Shown piece after piece: positions 16,992 to 27,126 of a stretch of 64,000 bases of DNA. The DNA is from JBJMHZ01 sp045807125 (GTDB lineage: Bacteria > Actinomycetota > Actinomycetes > JAWWOL01). Below the pieces are notes generated by a model. The model made no database searches and was not told where the DNA came from. It saw nothing but the letters and a program-made list of their open reading frames with translations. Both the position numbers and the translations under genes were made by a program. Location: contig JBJMHZ010000026.1 of the NCBI GenBank assembly GCA_045807125.1, forward strand, positions 1 through 64,000. Reading direction: 5' to 3'. Position 1 is the first letter of the stretch. Every line of letters starts with the position of its first letter.

Positions 16992-18238
16992 GAACGGAGC
17001 TCCGGTGCCGGGGCCTGGGACGGGGAGTCCAGGCCGGTGATGGCGCGGGCACGTGCGCGGGCCCACGCCTCTGCAGCCAGAACATCGGCCAGCGCGAGGG
17101 AGTTCCCGAGCCCCTGACCGGCGCTCGTTGCGCCGCCGTGCTCGCCGACCACCCTCGCCACCGTGTCGACGATGGCGAGGAAGGGCAGCCGCCCGCCGAG
17201 GAACGCGGCGACGCACTCCTCGTTGGCGGCGTTGAGCACCGCCGGGTACGTGCCGCCCCGCCGGCCGCAGTCGGCGGCGAGGGCCACGGCGGGGAACGCC
17301 TCGGCGTCGTACGGCAGGAACTCCCAGGTCGACGCCCGCGTCCAGTCGCAGGCCGGCGCCGCGTCGGGCACCCGGTCGGGCCAGCCGAGCGCGAGCGCGA
17401 TCGGCAGCCGCATGTCCGGGGGCGAGACCTGGGCGAGCGTCGAGCCGTCGGTGAACTCCACCATCGAGTGCACGACGCTCTGCGGGTGGACGACCACCTC
17501 GATCCGGTCGAAGGGGACGCCGAAGAGCAGATGCGCCTCGATGACCTCGAGGCCCTTGTTGACGAGGGTCGCCGAGTTGGTGGTGACGACCGGCCCCATC
17601 GACCAGGTCGGGTGCGCGAGCGCCTGCTCGGCGGTGACGTCGCGCAGCTCGTCGCGGCTGCGGCCGCGGAACGGGCCACCGCTCGCGGTGAGCACCAGCC
17701 GGCTCACCTCCTCGCGCCGACCGCCGCGCAGGCACTGGGCCAGGGCCGAGTGCTCGGAGTCGACCGGCACCAGGCGCTCGTGGTCGCCGCCGAGCCGGTC
17801 GAGGACGAGCGGGCCGCCGACGATCAGCGACTCCTTGTTGGCGAGCGCGAGCGTGCGGCCGGCGTCGAGGGCGGCGAGCGTGGGCGCGAGCCCGATCGAG
17901 CCGGTCATCCCGTTCAGGACGACGTCGCACGGCCAGCCGGCGAGCTCGGCTGCCGCATCGGGGCCGGCCAGCACCTTGGGCAGCGGAACCGCACCGGCCG
18001 GCAGCCCCCGCCGGCTCGCCTCGGCCTGCAGCGCCGGCAGCAGGTCGCGGGCGGCGGCCGGCTGCGCCACCGCGACCACCTCGACGCCGTGGTCCAGCGC
18101 CTGGCGGGCGAGCAGCGCGACGTCGCCGCCACCGGCGCCGATGCCCGCCACCCGGAAGCGGTCGGGGTTGCGGGCCACGACGTCGAGCGCCTGCGTACCG
18201 ATGGACCCGGTCGAGCCGAGCAGCACCAGCTCGCGCAC
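16988..18238 (-). CDS. dxr: 1-deoxy-D-xylulose-5-phosphate reductoisomerase
   Basis: DXR (IspC) converts DXP to MEP with NADPH, the committed step of non-mevalonate isoprenoid synthesis. Over 416 residues one sees the nucleotide-binding start LGSTGSIGTQALDVV, the metal/substrate region LANKESLIVGG and PVDSEHSAL, TASGGPFRG, and the HPQSVVHSMVEF segment. GTG 18238 places the Rossmann strand at residue 5 and has GGAGGA eight bases upstream. The open frame further upstream encodes no conserved sequence. The gene opens the dxr-rseP-ispG-GNAT operon. Confidence 0.95.
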   Translation of the reverse strand: MRELVLLGSTGSIGTQALDVVARNPDRFRVAGIGAGGGDVALLARQALDHGVEVVAVAQPAAARDLLPALQAEASRRGLPAGAVPLPKVLAGPDAAAELAGWPCDVVLNGMTGSIGLAPTLAALDAGRTLALANKESLIVGGPLVLDRLGGDHERLVPVDSEHSALAQCLRGGRREEVSRLVLTASGGPFRGRSRDELRDVTAEQALAHPTWSMGPVVTTNSATLVNKGLEVIEAHLLFGVPFDRIEVVVHPQSVVHSMVEFTDGSTLAQVSPPDMRLPIALALGWPDRVPDAAPACDWTRASTWEFLPYDAEAFPAVALAADCGRRGGTYPAVLNAANEECVAAFLGGRLPFLAIVDTVARVVGEHGGATSAGQGLGNSLALADVLAAEAWARARARAITGLDSPSQAPAPELRS

Positions 18239-18359
18239 CAGCTCGCTCCTCCCGTGCCGTCGGCCCCGGCGCCCTCCGGCGCCCGGCCCATTGTCCCTCG
18301 CCGGCGGTTCACCCGCTCGGCGCTGCACGCGCACCGCCCCGGGGTCCGACAACCTCACC

Positions 18360-18524
18360 ATGCTGGCAACCGGTGATCAAGCGCTCGACTCCTGCATGGC
18401 GCTGCTCGCGGCCGGCGTACCGCTCACCCTCCTGGTCGACCTCGCCGACCTCGGCTTCCCCGTCTCGCTCCTGGCGGAGCTGCTCGACCCGGACGCCCCG
18501 CTCTGCGTCCTCTCGCGCCCCTAG
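18360..18524 (+). CDS. Putative small protein, 54 residues
   Basis: This short frame runs from ATG 18360 to TAG, divergent from dxr and 100 bp before gabT. It is leucine- and aspartate-rich with an amphipathic helix (MALLAAGVPLTLLVDLADL). A similar Leu-rich ALLAxGVPLTLLxDL pattern occurs in small hypothetical proteins of actinobacteria, from memory only. There is no clear ribosome binding site at 18360 or at the internal ATG 18396, and coding bias over 54 codons is weak evidence. Confidence 0.4.
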   Translation: MLATGDQALDSCMALLAAGVPLTLLVDLADLGFPVSLLAELLDPDAPLCVLSRP

Positions 18525-18624
18525 CCGGACCCCTCCCGGCCATGGCCGCCGGCCGGCCGCGGGCCTACGGTCGAACTACCGTCGAACTACCGTGCGACCG
18601 GATGCCGACTGGAGGGGACGCGCG

Positions 18625-19959
18625 ATGGCCGAGCTGCCGCAGGAGCGCCGCATCGTGACCGAGCTGCCGGGGCCGCGCTCGCGCGAGCTGGCCGCGCGCC
18701 GGTCCGCCGCCGTGCCGCGCGGGATGGGCACGACGATGCCGGTCTTCGCGGCGCGGGCCGGCGGCGGCGTGCTCGAGGACGTCGACGGCAACGTCTTCGT
18801 CGACTTCGGGGCCGGCATCGCGGTGACCAACGTCGGCAGCTCGTCGCCGGAGGTCGTGCGCGCCGTGCGCGAGCAGGCCGAGGCGTTCGTCCACACCTGC
18901 GCGATGATCACGCCGTACGAGGGCTACGTCGCCGTGTGCGAGGAGCTCAACCGCCGCACGCCGGGGAGCTTCGAGAAGCGCTCGATGCTGGTCAACTCCG
19001 GCGCGGAGGCGGTGGAGAACGCCGTCAAGGTGGCGCGGGCGGCGACGGGCCGGCCGGCGGTCGTGACGTTCGAGCACGCGTTCCACGGCCGCACCCTGCT
19101 GACGATGACGCTCACCGCGAAGCTCACCTACAAGCAGGGCTTCGGCCCGTTCGCGCCCGAGGTCTACCGGCTCCCGTTCTCCTACCCCTACCGCTGCCCC
19201 ACCGGCTCGCCGTACGACGACTGCGCCGGGTCGTGCGCCGCCCACGCGATCGACAAGATGACGAGGGAGATCGGCCCGCGCGCCATCGCCGCGCTCGTGG
19301 TGGAGCCGGTGCTCGGCGAGGGCGGCGTCATCGTGCCGGGCAACGGCTTCCTGCCCACGCTCGCCGCCTTCTGCCGGGACAACGGCATCGTGCTCGTCGC
19401 CGACGAGGTGCAGACCGGCCTCGGCCGCACCGGCGCCTGGTTCGCGAGCGAGCACGAGGGCCTCGAGCCCGACATCGTCACCACCGCGAAGGGCATCGCG
19501 GGCGGCCTCCCGCTGGCCGGCGTCACCGGCCGCGCGGAGCTGATGGACGCGGTGCACCCTGGCGGCCTCGGCGGCACGTTCGGCGGCAACCCGGTCGCCT
19601 GCGCCGCCGCGCTGGCGACGATCCGGCAGATCGAGCAGGACGGCCTCGTCGACCGCTCGCGGGCCATCGGCGAGCGGCTCTCCGGCCGGCTGCGCGCGCT
19701 GCAGCGCTCCACCGGCGTGATCGGCGACGTCCGCGGCCGCGGCGCGATGGTGGGCATGGAGCTGGTCAGGCCGGGCACCCGCGCACCGGCCCCGGAGACG
19801 GCCACCCGGCTGCTCGCCGCCTGTCATGCCGAGGGCTTGCTGCTGCTGCGCGCCGGCACGTACGACAACGTGGTCCGGATCATCCCGCCGCTGGTCATCT
19901 CCGACGAGCTCGTCGACGACGGGCTGTCGGTGATCGAGAAGGCGCTGGCCGCCCTGTAG
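18625..19959 (+). CDS. gabT: 4-aminobutyrate aminotransferase
   Basis: GabT transfers the amino group of GABA to 2-oxoglutarate, giving succinate semialdehyde, in the cytosol. This 444-residue class III PLP enzyme shows NSGAEAVENAVKVAR, the aromatic HAFHGRT loop, the cofactor Asp in VLVADEVQTGLGRTG, and the Schiff-base lysine in TTAKGIAGG near residue 295, followed by GGTFGGNPVACAAALA. The start ATG has GGAGGGG seven bases upstream. It is followed after 6 bp by a DMT transporter gene. In this neighbourhood it would act on GABA from putrescine. Confidence 0.92.
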   Translation: MAELPQERRIVTELPGPRSRELAARRSAAVPRGMGTTMPVFAARAGGGVLEDVDGNVFVDFGAGIAVTNVGSSSPEVVRAVREQAEAFVHTCAMITPYEGYVAVCEELNRRTPGSFEKRSMLVNSGAEAVENAVKVARAATGRPAVVTFEHAFHGRTLLTMTLTAKLTYKQGFGPFAPEVYRLPFSYPYRCPTGSPYDDCAGSCAAHAIDKMTREIGPRAIAALVVEPVLGEGGVIVPGNGFLPTLAAFCRDNGIVLVADEVQTGLGRTGAWFASEHEGLEPDIVTTAKGIAGGLPLAGVTGRAELMDAVHPGGLGGTFGGNPVACAAALATIRQIEQDGLVDRSRAIGERLSGRLRALQRSTGVIGDVRGRGAMVGMELVRPGTRAPAPETATRLLAACHAEGLLLLRAGTYDNVVRIIPPLVISDELVDDGLSVIEKALAAL

Positions 19960-19965
19960 GCGCGG

Positions 19966-20910
19966 ATGGCGGTCGGCGCCACCCCGCGGGGGTACACCGA
20001 CGGCGTGCTCGTCCTCGCCCTGGGTCTGGGCGCCGCGGCGTTCCTCGCGGTCGGGTTCGTCGTGCAGCAGCACGCCGCCGCCACCGCGCCGGTCGAGCAC
20101 GTCCTCTCGCCGCGCATCCTCCTCGACCTGATGCGCCGGCCCGTCTGGCTCGCCGGCATCGCGGCGATGGTCACCGGGCAGGCGCTCGGCGGCGCGGCGC
20201 TGCGCTACGGCGACCTCACCGCGGTCGAGCCGTTGCTCGCCACCAACGTGCTGTTCGCCCTGCCGCTGGCCGCGCGGTGGAGCCGCGAGTCGGTGACCAG
20301 GCGGGAGTGGATCGGGGCGCCGATCCTCGCCGCCGGCCTCGCCGCGTTCGTCTGGGCGTCGGCGCCCGCGCCCGCCTCGCATCTCGGGGTCAGCGCCCTG
20401 CCCCTGGTGCTGTCGCTCGGAGCCGTCGTCGCCGTCGCGGCCGGGCTGTCGATCGCGGCGCGCCGGCTGCCCGCCTGGGAGGAGGCGACGCTGCTCGCGG
20501 CCGCGGCCGGCTGCCTGTACGGCGTGCAGGACGCGCTGACCCGCAAGACGCTCAACATCCACGGCCTGGCCGGCCTGCTCACGAGCTGGCCGCTGTGGCT
20601 GCTCGTCGCCGTCGCCGCCACCGGCATCATGCTGGCGCAGAGCGCGTTCCGCACCGCGCCCCTGCACGCGTCGCTGCCCGCCCTGACGATCGCCGAGCCG
20701 CTCACCGGCATCGTCTTCGGCGCCGGCGTCTACGGCGAGCCGATCCGGCTGGCGCCGTGGGCGCTCGCCGTCGAGCTGGCGGCCCTGGCCGCCATGGTCC
20801 TCGGCGTCTGGCTGGTCGCCCGGTCGCCGGTGGTGGCCGGTCTCGGGCCGGAGATCACCGGGACCGGGCGCACCGAGGAGGAGGAGAACGGCGTGCCGGC
20901 GAGCCGATGA
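19966..20910 (+). CDS. DMT-superfamily membrane transporter
   Basis: This 314-residue polytopic protein has about ten hydrophobic segments (LVLALGLGAAAFLAVGFVV, WLAGIAAMVTGQALGGAALR, LPLVLSLGAVVAVAAGLSIA, WLLVAVAATGIMLAQSAF). The drug/metabolite-transporter pattern includes a conserved HAAATAPVEHVLSP start and AVEPLLATNVLFALPLA. Substrate unknown. It may export amines or organic acids related to the adjacent GABA enzymes, but that is only positional inference. It ends with a charged tail (TEEEENG). Convergent with the next gene, 18 bp apart. Confidence 0.82.
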   Translation: MAVGATPRGYTDGVLVLALGLGAAAFLAVGFVVQQHAAATAPVEHVLSPRILLDLMRRPVWLAGIAAMVTGQALGGAALRYGDLTAVEPLLATNVLFALPLAARWSRESVTRREWIGAPILAAGLAAFVWASAPAPASHLGVSALPLVLSLGAVVAVAAGLSIAARRLPAWEEATLLAAAAGCLYGVQDALTRKTLNIHGLAGLLTSWPLWLLVAVAATGIMLAQSAFRTAPLHASLPALTIAEPLTGIVFGAGVYGEPIRLAPWALAVELAALAAMVLGVWLVARSPVVAGLGPEITGTGRTEEEENGVPASR

Positions 20911-20928
20911 GGGCCGGCGAAGCGGCGC

Positions 20929-22143
20929 TCACCTCGCCGGCCGGCGCTCGTCCAGCCCGTGCGGCCATCCGTGCTCGCCGAGCAGCTCGAGGAACGGCAC
21001 CGGGTCGAGCGCCTCTGGCCCGAGCACGCCCGTGCCCTTCCAGGCTCCCGTCGCGAGCAGCTCCAGCGCCACCACCGGGTTGAGCGCGGTCTGGAAGAGC
21101 ACCGCCTGGCTCCCCCACTCGCGCATCGAGCGCTCGTTGTCGACCACGTGGTAGAGGTAGGCCTCCCTCGGCGCGCCGCCCTTGGTCCCTGTCACCCACG
21201 TGCCGGCGCACGTCCGGCCGCGCATGCGGTCGCCGAGCGTCGCCGGGTCAGGCAGCACGGCCGCCACGACGTCGCGCGGCGCCACCTGCGCGCCCTTCAC
21301 CGGCACCGGCTCGGTGCGGTCGAGGCCCAGCTTGTGCAGGGTCTTGAGGACGTCGATGAACTCCTCGCCCAGCCCGTACTTGAACGTCACCCGGCGGGCG
21401 TCGATCCAGCGCGGGACGAGCAGCACCTCCTCGTGCTCGACGTTGACGCACTCGAGCGGGCCGATGCCCTCCGGGAAGTCGAACGTCTCCGGCTCGGAGA
21501 ACGGCGGCGTGGTGTACCACCCGCGCCCGCGCTCCCACACGACGGGTGGGTTGAGGCACTCCTCGATCGTGGTCCAGATGGAGAACGTCGGGGCGAAGCC
21601 GTAGCCGTCGACGACGAGGTCGGCGCCGTCGCGCACCCCGATCTCGTCGATCGAGTCGAACAGGTGGTCGGCTGCGTACCGGGCGAGGACGTCGGACAGG
21701 CCCGGCTCGACGCCGATGCCGACGAGCGCGAGCAGGCCGGCGTCGCGCCAGCGGGCCTCCTCGGCGAACTGCTCGTCGCCGAGCTTCACGCCCGGCTCCT
21801 CGTACGGGCGCTCCGGGTGCGGCCGCGACAGCGACATCGCCATGTCGAGGTAGGTGGCGCGCGCCTCGAACGCGCCGCGGAAGATCGGCAGGACGAAGCG
21901 GGGGTCGACCGCGTTCAGCACCGCGTCGGCCCGGCTCGAGGTGGCGAGGGCGGTCACCGCGGCGGCGTCGGAGGCGTCGATGCGGGCGGCGCTCGCCCGG
22001 GGCGCGCCGCTGCGCTCGGCGGCCCGGCGGGCCCGGCCCTCGTCGTAGTCGGCGACCACCAGCTCGGTGCAGAAGTCGCGGGTGGCGAGCAGCCTGGCGA
22101 CCGCCTCGCCGACGCCGCCGGCACCGATCAGCAGGACGCGCAT
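20929..22143 (-). CDS. Saccharopine dehydrogenase family oxidoreductase
   Basis: This 404-residue protein has an N-terminal NAD(P)-binding Rossmann domain (MRVLLIGAGGVGEAVARLL, residues 1-19) and the saccharopine-dehydrogenase C-terminal fold (LVGIGVEPGLSDVLARYAAD, PLECVNVEHEEVLLVPR). Related enzymes act on saccharopine, carboxynorspermidine or homospermidine-like amines. The surrounding amine genes favour a polyamine or lysine-type imine substrate, but no residue proves it. ATG 22143 starts the Rossmann strand; GTG 22149 two codons earlier is also possible. A perfect palindrome (22242-22256) lies about 100 bp upstream. Confidence 0.82.
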   Translation of the reverse strand: MRVLLIGAGGVGEAVARLLATRDFCTELVVADYDEGRARRAAERSGAPRASAARIDASDAAAVTALATSSRADAVLNAVDPRFVLPIFRGAFEARATYLDMAMSLSRPHPERPYEEPGVKLGDEQFAEEARWRDAGLLALVGIGVEPGLSDVLARYAADHLFDSIDEIGVRDGADLVVDGYGFAPTFSIWTTIEECLNPPVVWERGRGWYTTPPFSEPETFDFPEGIGPLECVNVEHEEVLLVPRWIDARRVTFKYGLGEEFIDVLKTLHKLGLDRTEPVPVKGAQVAPRDVVAAVLPDPATLGDRMRGRTCAGTWVTGTKGGAPREAYLYHVVDNERSMREWGSQAVLFQTALNPVVALELLATGAWKGTGVLGPEALDPVPFLELLGEHGWPHGLDERRPAR

Positions 22144-22241
22144 CGCCACCCCGTTCCGTCGTCCGGCACCGCTCGCCAGGACCGTACTCCGTGCCGACGG
22201 AGGCGGTCGAGGGCGCTATCAGTCGAGACCGATCCTCCGTA

Positions 22242-22256
22242 CGACGGAATCCGTCG
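22242..22256. promoter_or_regulatory. 15-bp perfect palindrome, candidate operator
   Basis: The sequence CGACGGAATCCGTCG is a perfect 7-1-7 palindrome in the 126-bp gap between the saccharopine-dehydrogenase-like gene and the FAD oxidoreductase gene, both on the minus strand. Its size and symmetry suit a dimeric TetR- or GntR-type repressor. It lies about 100 bp before the start of the downstream gene. No matching copy was noticed elsewhere in the window. Confidence 0.45.
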
Positions 22257-22269
22257 GTCGCTGATGCGG

Positions 22270-23654
22270 TCAGTGCCCGAGGTAGGCGCCGGCCAGCCGG
22301 GCCAGCCGCGAGGGCCGGCCGGTGCGCTGCTCGGCCCGGTCGGCGCGGTCCATCAGCGCCAGGCCGGCGTTGACGCCCAGCCAGCGCAGCGGCTCCGGCT
22401 CCCAGCGCCGTGGCCGGTGGCCCACCCAGGGCAGGTGGACGAGCTCGGTGTCGCGGCCGAGGACCAGGTCGGCGAGCGTGCGGCCGGCGAGGTTGGCGGC
22501 GCCGACGCCGTCGCCGACGTAGCCGCCCGCGGTGCCAAGCCCGCTCGCCCGGTCGTAGCGCACGTAGCTCGTCCAGTCCCGCGGGGCACCGAGCGCGCCG
22601 CCCCAGCGGTGGGTCACCGCGGCGCCCCGCGCGGCGGGGAAGAGCTCGACGAGCGCCTCGTGCAGCGCGCGGTGGACCCTCTCGTCGCGGTCGAACCCGG
22701 GCTCGACCCGGGAGCCGTAGTGGTACGGCGCGCCCCGCCCGCCGAAGGCGATCCGGTCGTCGGCGGTGCGCTGCGCGTAGATCAGCAGGTGCCTGCCGTC
22801 GGTGAGCGTCTCCCGGCGCCGCCAGCCGACCTGCTGCCAGAACGATGCCGGCAGCGGCTCCGTGGCGATCATCAGCGAGTAGATCGGCAGCAGCGCCCGG
22901 CGCAAGCCGGGCAGCCGGGCCGTGTAGCCCTCGGTCGCCCTGATCACCACGTCGGCCCGCACCCGCGCGCGCTTGGCGTGCACGCGCCGTGGGCCGATCG
23001 CGACGACCGGGCTGCGCTCGTAGACCTGCACGCCGCGCCGCTCGCAGGCCGTCGCCAGCCCGCGCGCCAGCCGCGCGGGGTGGACGGCGGCGCAGTGCGG
23101 CGTGCCGGCCGCGCCGAGCACGCCATCGGCGTCGACCAGCCCGGCGGCGGCCGCCCGGTCGTACCACCGGTAGTGCTCCTCCCCGAAGCCCCAGGCGCGC
23201 TCGGCGCGCACCGCCTCCTGCAGGCGCAGCACCTGGGCCCTCGACCGGGCGAGCGTCAGGGTGCCGCCCTTGGCCCAGTGGCAGTCGATGCCCTCGCTGG
23301 CCACGACCCGGCCCACCTCGTCGACGGTGTCGAGCAGCGCGCGCTGGAGCGCCACCGCCGCGGCCCGCGACGACATCGCGGCGATCCGCTCCCTGGAGGC
23401 CGCGAGCAGCGCCGAGCACCAGCCGCCGTTGCGGCCGCTCGCGCCGAAGCCGGCGATCTCGGCCTCGAGGACGACGATGCGCAGCCGCGGCAGGGCGCGC
23501 GCCAGGTAGTACGCCGTCCACAGGCCGGTGTAGCCGCCACCGACGATCACGACGTCGGCCGTCAGGTCGCGGTCGAGGGACGGGCGCGGCACGAGGTCCT
23601 CGCCGGCCGTGTCCAGCCAGAGGCTCAGGCCCCGGTAGCCGGTGGGGTGGCCGG

Positions 23655-23658
<4 letters not shown>
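22270..23658 (-). CDS. FAD-dependent amine/amino-acid oxidoreductase (DAO family)
   Basis: This 462-residue flavoprotein has a dinucleotide-binding start DVVIVGGGYTGLWTAYYLA near residue 35, the loop GASGRNGGWC typical of gamma-glutamylputrescine oxidase (PuuB)-type enzymes, and the second FAD contact GGYVGDGVGAANLAGRTLADL near the C terminus. It likely oxidises a primary or secondary amine to an aldehyde with release of peroxide. ATG 23658 overlaps the mmsA-like stop (ATGA), so it is made with the semialdehyde dehydrogenase and aminotransferase. The exact substrate is inferred only from the polyamine setting. Confidence 0.87.
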
Positions 23659-25162
<1,504 letters not shown>

Positions 25163-25166
<4 letters not shown>

Positions 25167-26476
25167 GCGCCCACCTGCCCCGCGGCCGCCTGGATCGCCT
25201 TGACGAGGATCCCGGCGCCCTCCTCCACCTCGTCCTCGGTGACCGACAGCGGCGGGGCGATGCGCAGCGCGTTGCCGTGCAGGCCGCCCTTGCCGACGAG
25301 CAGGCCCTGCGCCTTGGCCTCCTCGAGGACCGCCGCGGCCGCCCTCGGGCTCGGCCTGGCCGGGTCGCCGGTGCCCGGCTCCACCAGCTCGATGCCGATC
25401 ATCAGCCCCTTGCCCCTGATCTCCGCGACCATCGGCACGCTGGCGGTGCCGTCGCGCAGCCGGGCCGAGAGCTGCGCGCCCCTCTCCCTCGCGTTGGCCT
25501 GGAGGTCGTGCTCGAGCAGGTAGCGAAGGTTGGCGAGCGCGCCGGCGCACGAGAGCGGGTTGCCACCGAACGTCGAGATCGAGTTGGCCGGCAGCGAGTC
25601 GATGATCTCGGCGCGCCCCACCACGCCACCGATGGACAGCCCGTTGCCGAGCCCCTTGGCGAAGACCATCAGGTCGGGCGTGACGCCGTGCGCCTGGATG
25701 CCCCAGAAGTGGTCGCCGGTGCGCCCCCAGCCGGTCTGCACCTCGTCGGCGATGAGCAGGATGCCGTGCTGGTCGCAGATCTCCTTCAGCGCCGCGAAGT
25801 AGCCGTCGGGCGGGGTCGCGAACCCGCCGACGCCCTGGATCGGCTCGGCGATGAGGCAGGCGACGTCCCCGGCGGTCATCGTGTCGAGGACGTTCTGCAA
25901 GTCGTCGGCGCAGGCGCGCACGTACGCGTCGTCCGGAAGATCGCGGAACGGGCTTCGGTAGCGGTAGCCGCCGTGCACGTAATGCACCTGGAACGGCGAC
26001 AGGCTGGTCGGCGACCAGCCGCGGTTGCCGGTGACGCCCATCGCGGCGAACCCGCGGCCGTGGTAGCTGTTGCGCACCGCGAGCACCTGGTTGCTGCGCC
26101 GGTACGCGGTGGCGAGCAGCAGCGCGGTCTCGATCCCGTCGGTGCCAGACGTGCCGAGGAAGACCTTGGCGTCCGGGATGCCGGACAGCTCGGCGATGCG
26201 CTCGGCCAGCTCGATCTGCTGCTCGATCAGGTACAGCGTGCTGGTGTGCATCATGCGGCCGGCCTGCTCGCGGACCGCGGCGACCACCTCGGGCACGTCG
26301 TAGCCGGTCATCGTCGTGAGGATGCCGCCGAAGAAGTCCAGGTACGTCCGGCCCTCCGCGTCGCGAACCCGGCGGCCGGAGCCGTCGACGAGGGCGATGG
26401 GCTCGTCGTAGTAGAGGCTGATCCAGGACGGCAGGACTATCCGGTGACGGCGGAGCAGATCCGCATGCGCGCTCAT
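25163..26476 (-). CDS. Class III PLP aminotransferase (aspartate aminotransferase family)
   Basis: This 437-residue enzyme is of the omega-aminotransferase type. It has SGTDGIETALLLA for the phosphate-binding turn, RNSYHGRGFAAMG, LIADEVQTGWGRTG for the pyridine-binding Asp, and the PLP lysine in VFAKGLGNGL near residue 270, with STFGGNPLSCAGALA following. Acceptor and donor cannot be read from sequence; beta-alanine, GABA, or aminoisobutyrate are candidates because the coupled next gene is an MMSDH. The ATG at 26476 begins the operon aminotransferase-mmsA-FAD oxidoreductase. Confidence 0.88.
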
Positions 26477-26537
26477 GGCGGGCAGTGTCGAACGGATGCC
26501 CTGCACCGCACAACACCAGTTCGGCGCCCGTGCGCGC

Positions 26538-26897
26538 TCATGCGGCGCCGCGGGCCGGGGCGTCCCGCAGCCCGTCCGGCAGCGGGCCGGGCGCGCCGGC
26601 CGCGCCGCGCGAGAGCGCGAGGACGGCGAGGGCGACATCGGCCCCCGACTGCCCGAGCACCACCGCGTAGCGGTTGACGACCTCGACCTCGCGGCCGTGC
26701 TCGAGCCGCCGGCCACCGGCCGCCAGGCGGGCCAGCTGAATGCCGCGCGAGACCGCGATCCGCTGCTGGACGAGGGCGATGATCTGCGCGTCGAGCTCGT
26801 CGATGCGGGCGCGGCCGGCGGCGATCTCGTCGGCCGGGGCGGCCGCCGTCGGGACGGGCGGTGCGACGAGCGGTGCGGCGCTCGGTGGAGTGCTCAT
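26538..26897 (-). CDS. Chorismate mutase (AroQ type)
   Basis: This 119-residue helical protein catalyses chorismate to prephenate, the branch to Phe and Tyr. The AroQ pattern is clear: ARIDELDAQIIALVQQRI (residues 42-60), SRGIQLARLAAGG with the active-site Arg and basic residues, and REVEVVNRYAVVLG. The first 35 residues are Ala/Pro-rich. ATG 26897 has GGAG six bases upstream. The 139-bp leader carries a putative leaderless leader peptide and a UUCG-capped hairpin, so transcription may be attenuated. Confidence 0.88.
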   Translation of the reverse strand: MSTPPSAAPLVAPPVPTAAAPADEIAAGRARIDELDAQIIALVQQRIAVSRGIQLARLAAGGRRLEHGREVEVVNRYAVVLGQSGADVALAVLALSRGAAGAPGPLPDGLRDAPARGAA

Positions 26898-26941
26898 GTC
26901 GGCTCCAGGCTCAGGCCCGTGCCCGGCCCGGGAACGCACGA

Positions 26942-26965
26942 CGCCCCGGGCCGAAGCCCGGGGCG
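26942..26965 (-). terminator. UUCG-loop hairpin in chorismate mutase leader (possible attenuator)
   Basis: Perfect 10-bp arms (26942-26951 and 26956-26965) enclose a four-base loop that reads TTCG on the transcribed minus strand, an exceptionally stable tetraloop. It follows the leader-peptide stop by 11 bases and precedes the mutase ATG by 44. No long U-run follows, so termination would be weak or factor-assisted; it could instead modulate mRNA stability. Confidence 0.6.
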
Positions 26966-26976
26966 GGTCGTGTCGA

Positions 26977-27036
26977 TCAGACGGTCACGAGGCCACCGGA
27001 CTCCGGTGGCCCATAGGAGCGTGCCGTCTGCGTCAT
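26977..27036 (-). CDS. Putative 19-residue leaderless leader peptide
   Basis: From ATG 27036 to TGA 26977 the frame reads MTQTARSYGPPESGGLVTV. A good promoter (listed separately) ends six bases before this ATG, so transcription would begin at the A of the ATG, giving a leaderless mRNA as is frequent in actinobacteria. The peptide holds a single Tyr codon, the A/T-ending TAT, followed at once by Gly-Pro-Pro. Its second half forms a perfect hairpin (26991-27011). Position and layout suggest a translational sensor for the chorismate mutase gene. Confidence 0.5.
   Translation of the reverse strand: MTQTARSYGPPESGGLVTV
26991..27011 (-). promoter_or_regulatory. Hairpin within the leader-peptide frame
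   Basis: GGCCACCGG (26991-26999) and CCGGTGGCC (27003-27011) are perfect 9-base arms around a three-base loop. The hairpin is inside the leader-peptide coding sequence, immediately after the Tyr-Gly-Pro-Pro codons. A ribosome paused there would keep it from forming. A competing pairing with the downstream UUCG hairpin was not worked out. Confidence 0.55.
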
Positions 27037-27042
27037 GCCGTC

Positions 27043-27071
27043 ACCGTACGCCACTCCCGGCGGCGTGTCAG
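27043..27071 (-). promoter_or_regulatory. Sigma-70-type promoter for leader peptide and chorismate mutase
   Basis: On the minus strand CTGACA (27071-27066) and TACGGT (27048-27043) are separated by exactly 17 bases. The -10 ends six bases before ATG 27036, predicting initiation at the first base of the leader-peptide start codon. It lies downstream of the XRE-TPR gene, which ends at 27127. Confidence 0.55.
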
Positions 27072-27126
27072 CGCGGCTCAGCGACCATCGGCCCGTGGCA
27101 GCTCTGCCAGCCCCTTGCGAGCCCTG

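Noticed and set aside
16992..17930. Upstream extension of the RseP frame over dxr
   Set aside because: The region encodes DXR in another frame, and RseP homologues begin at MIQAVGWLLFF with an ATGA overlap.
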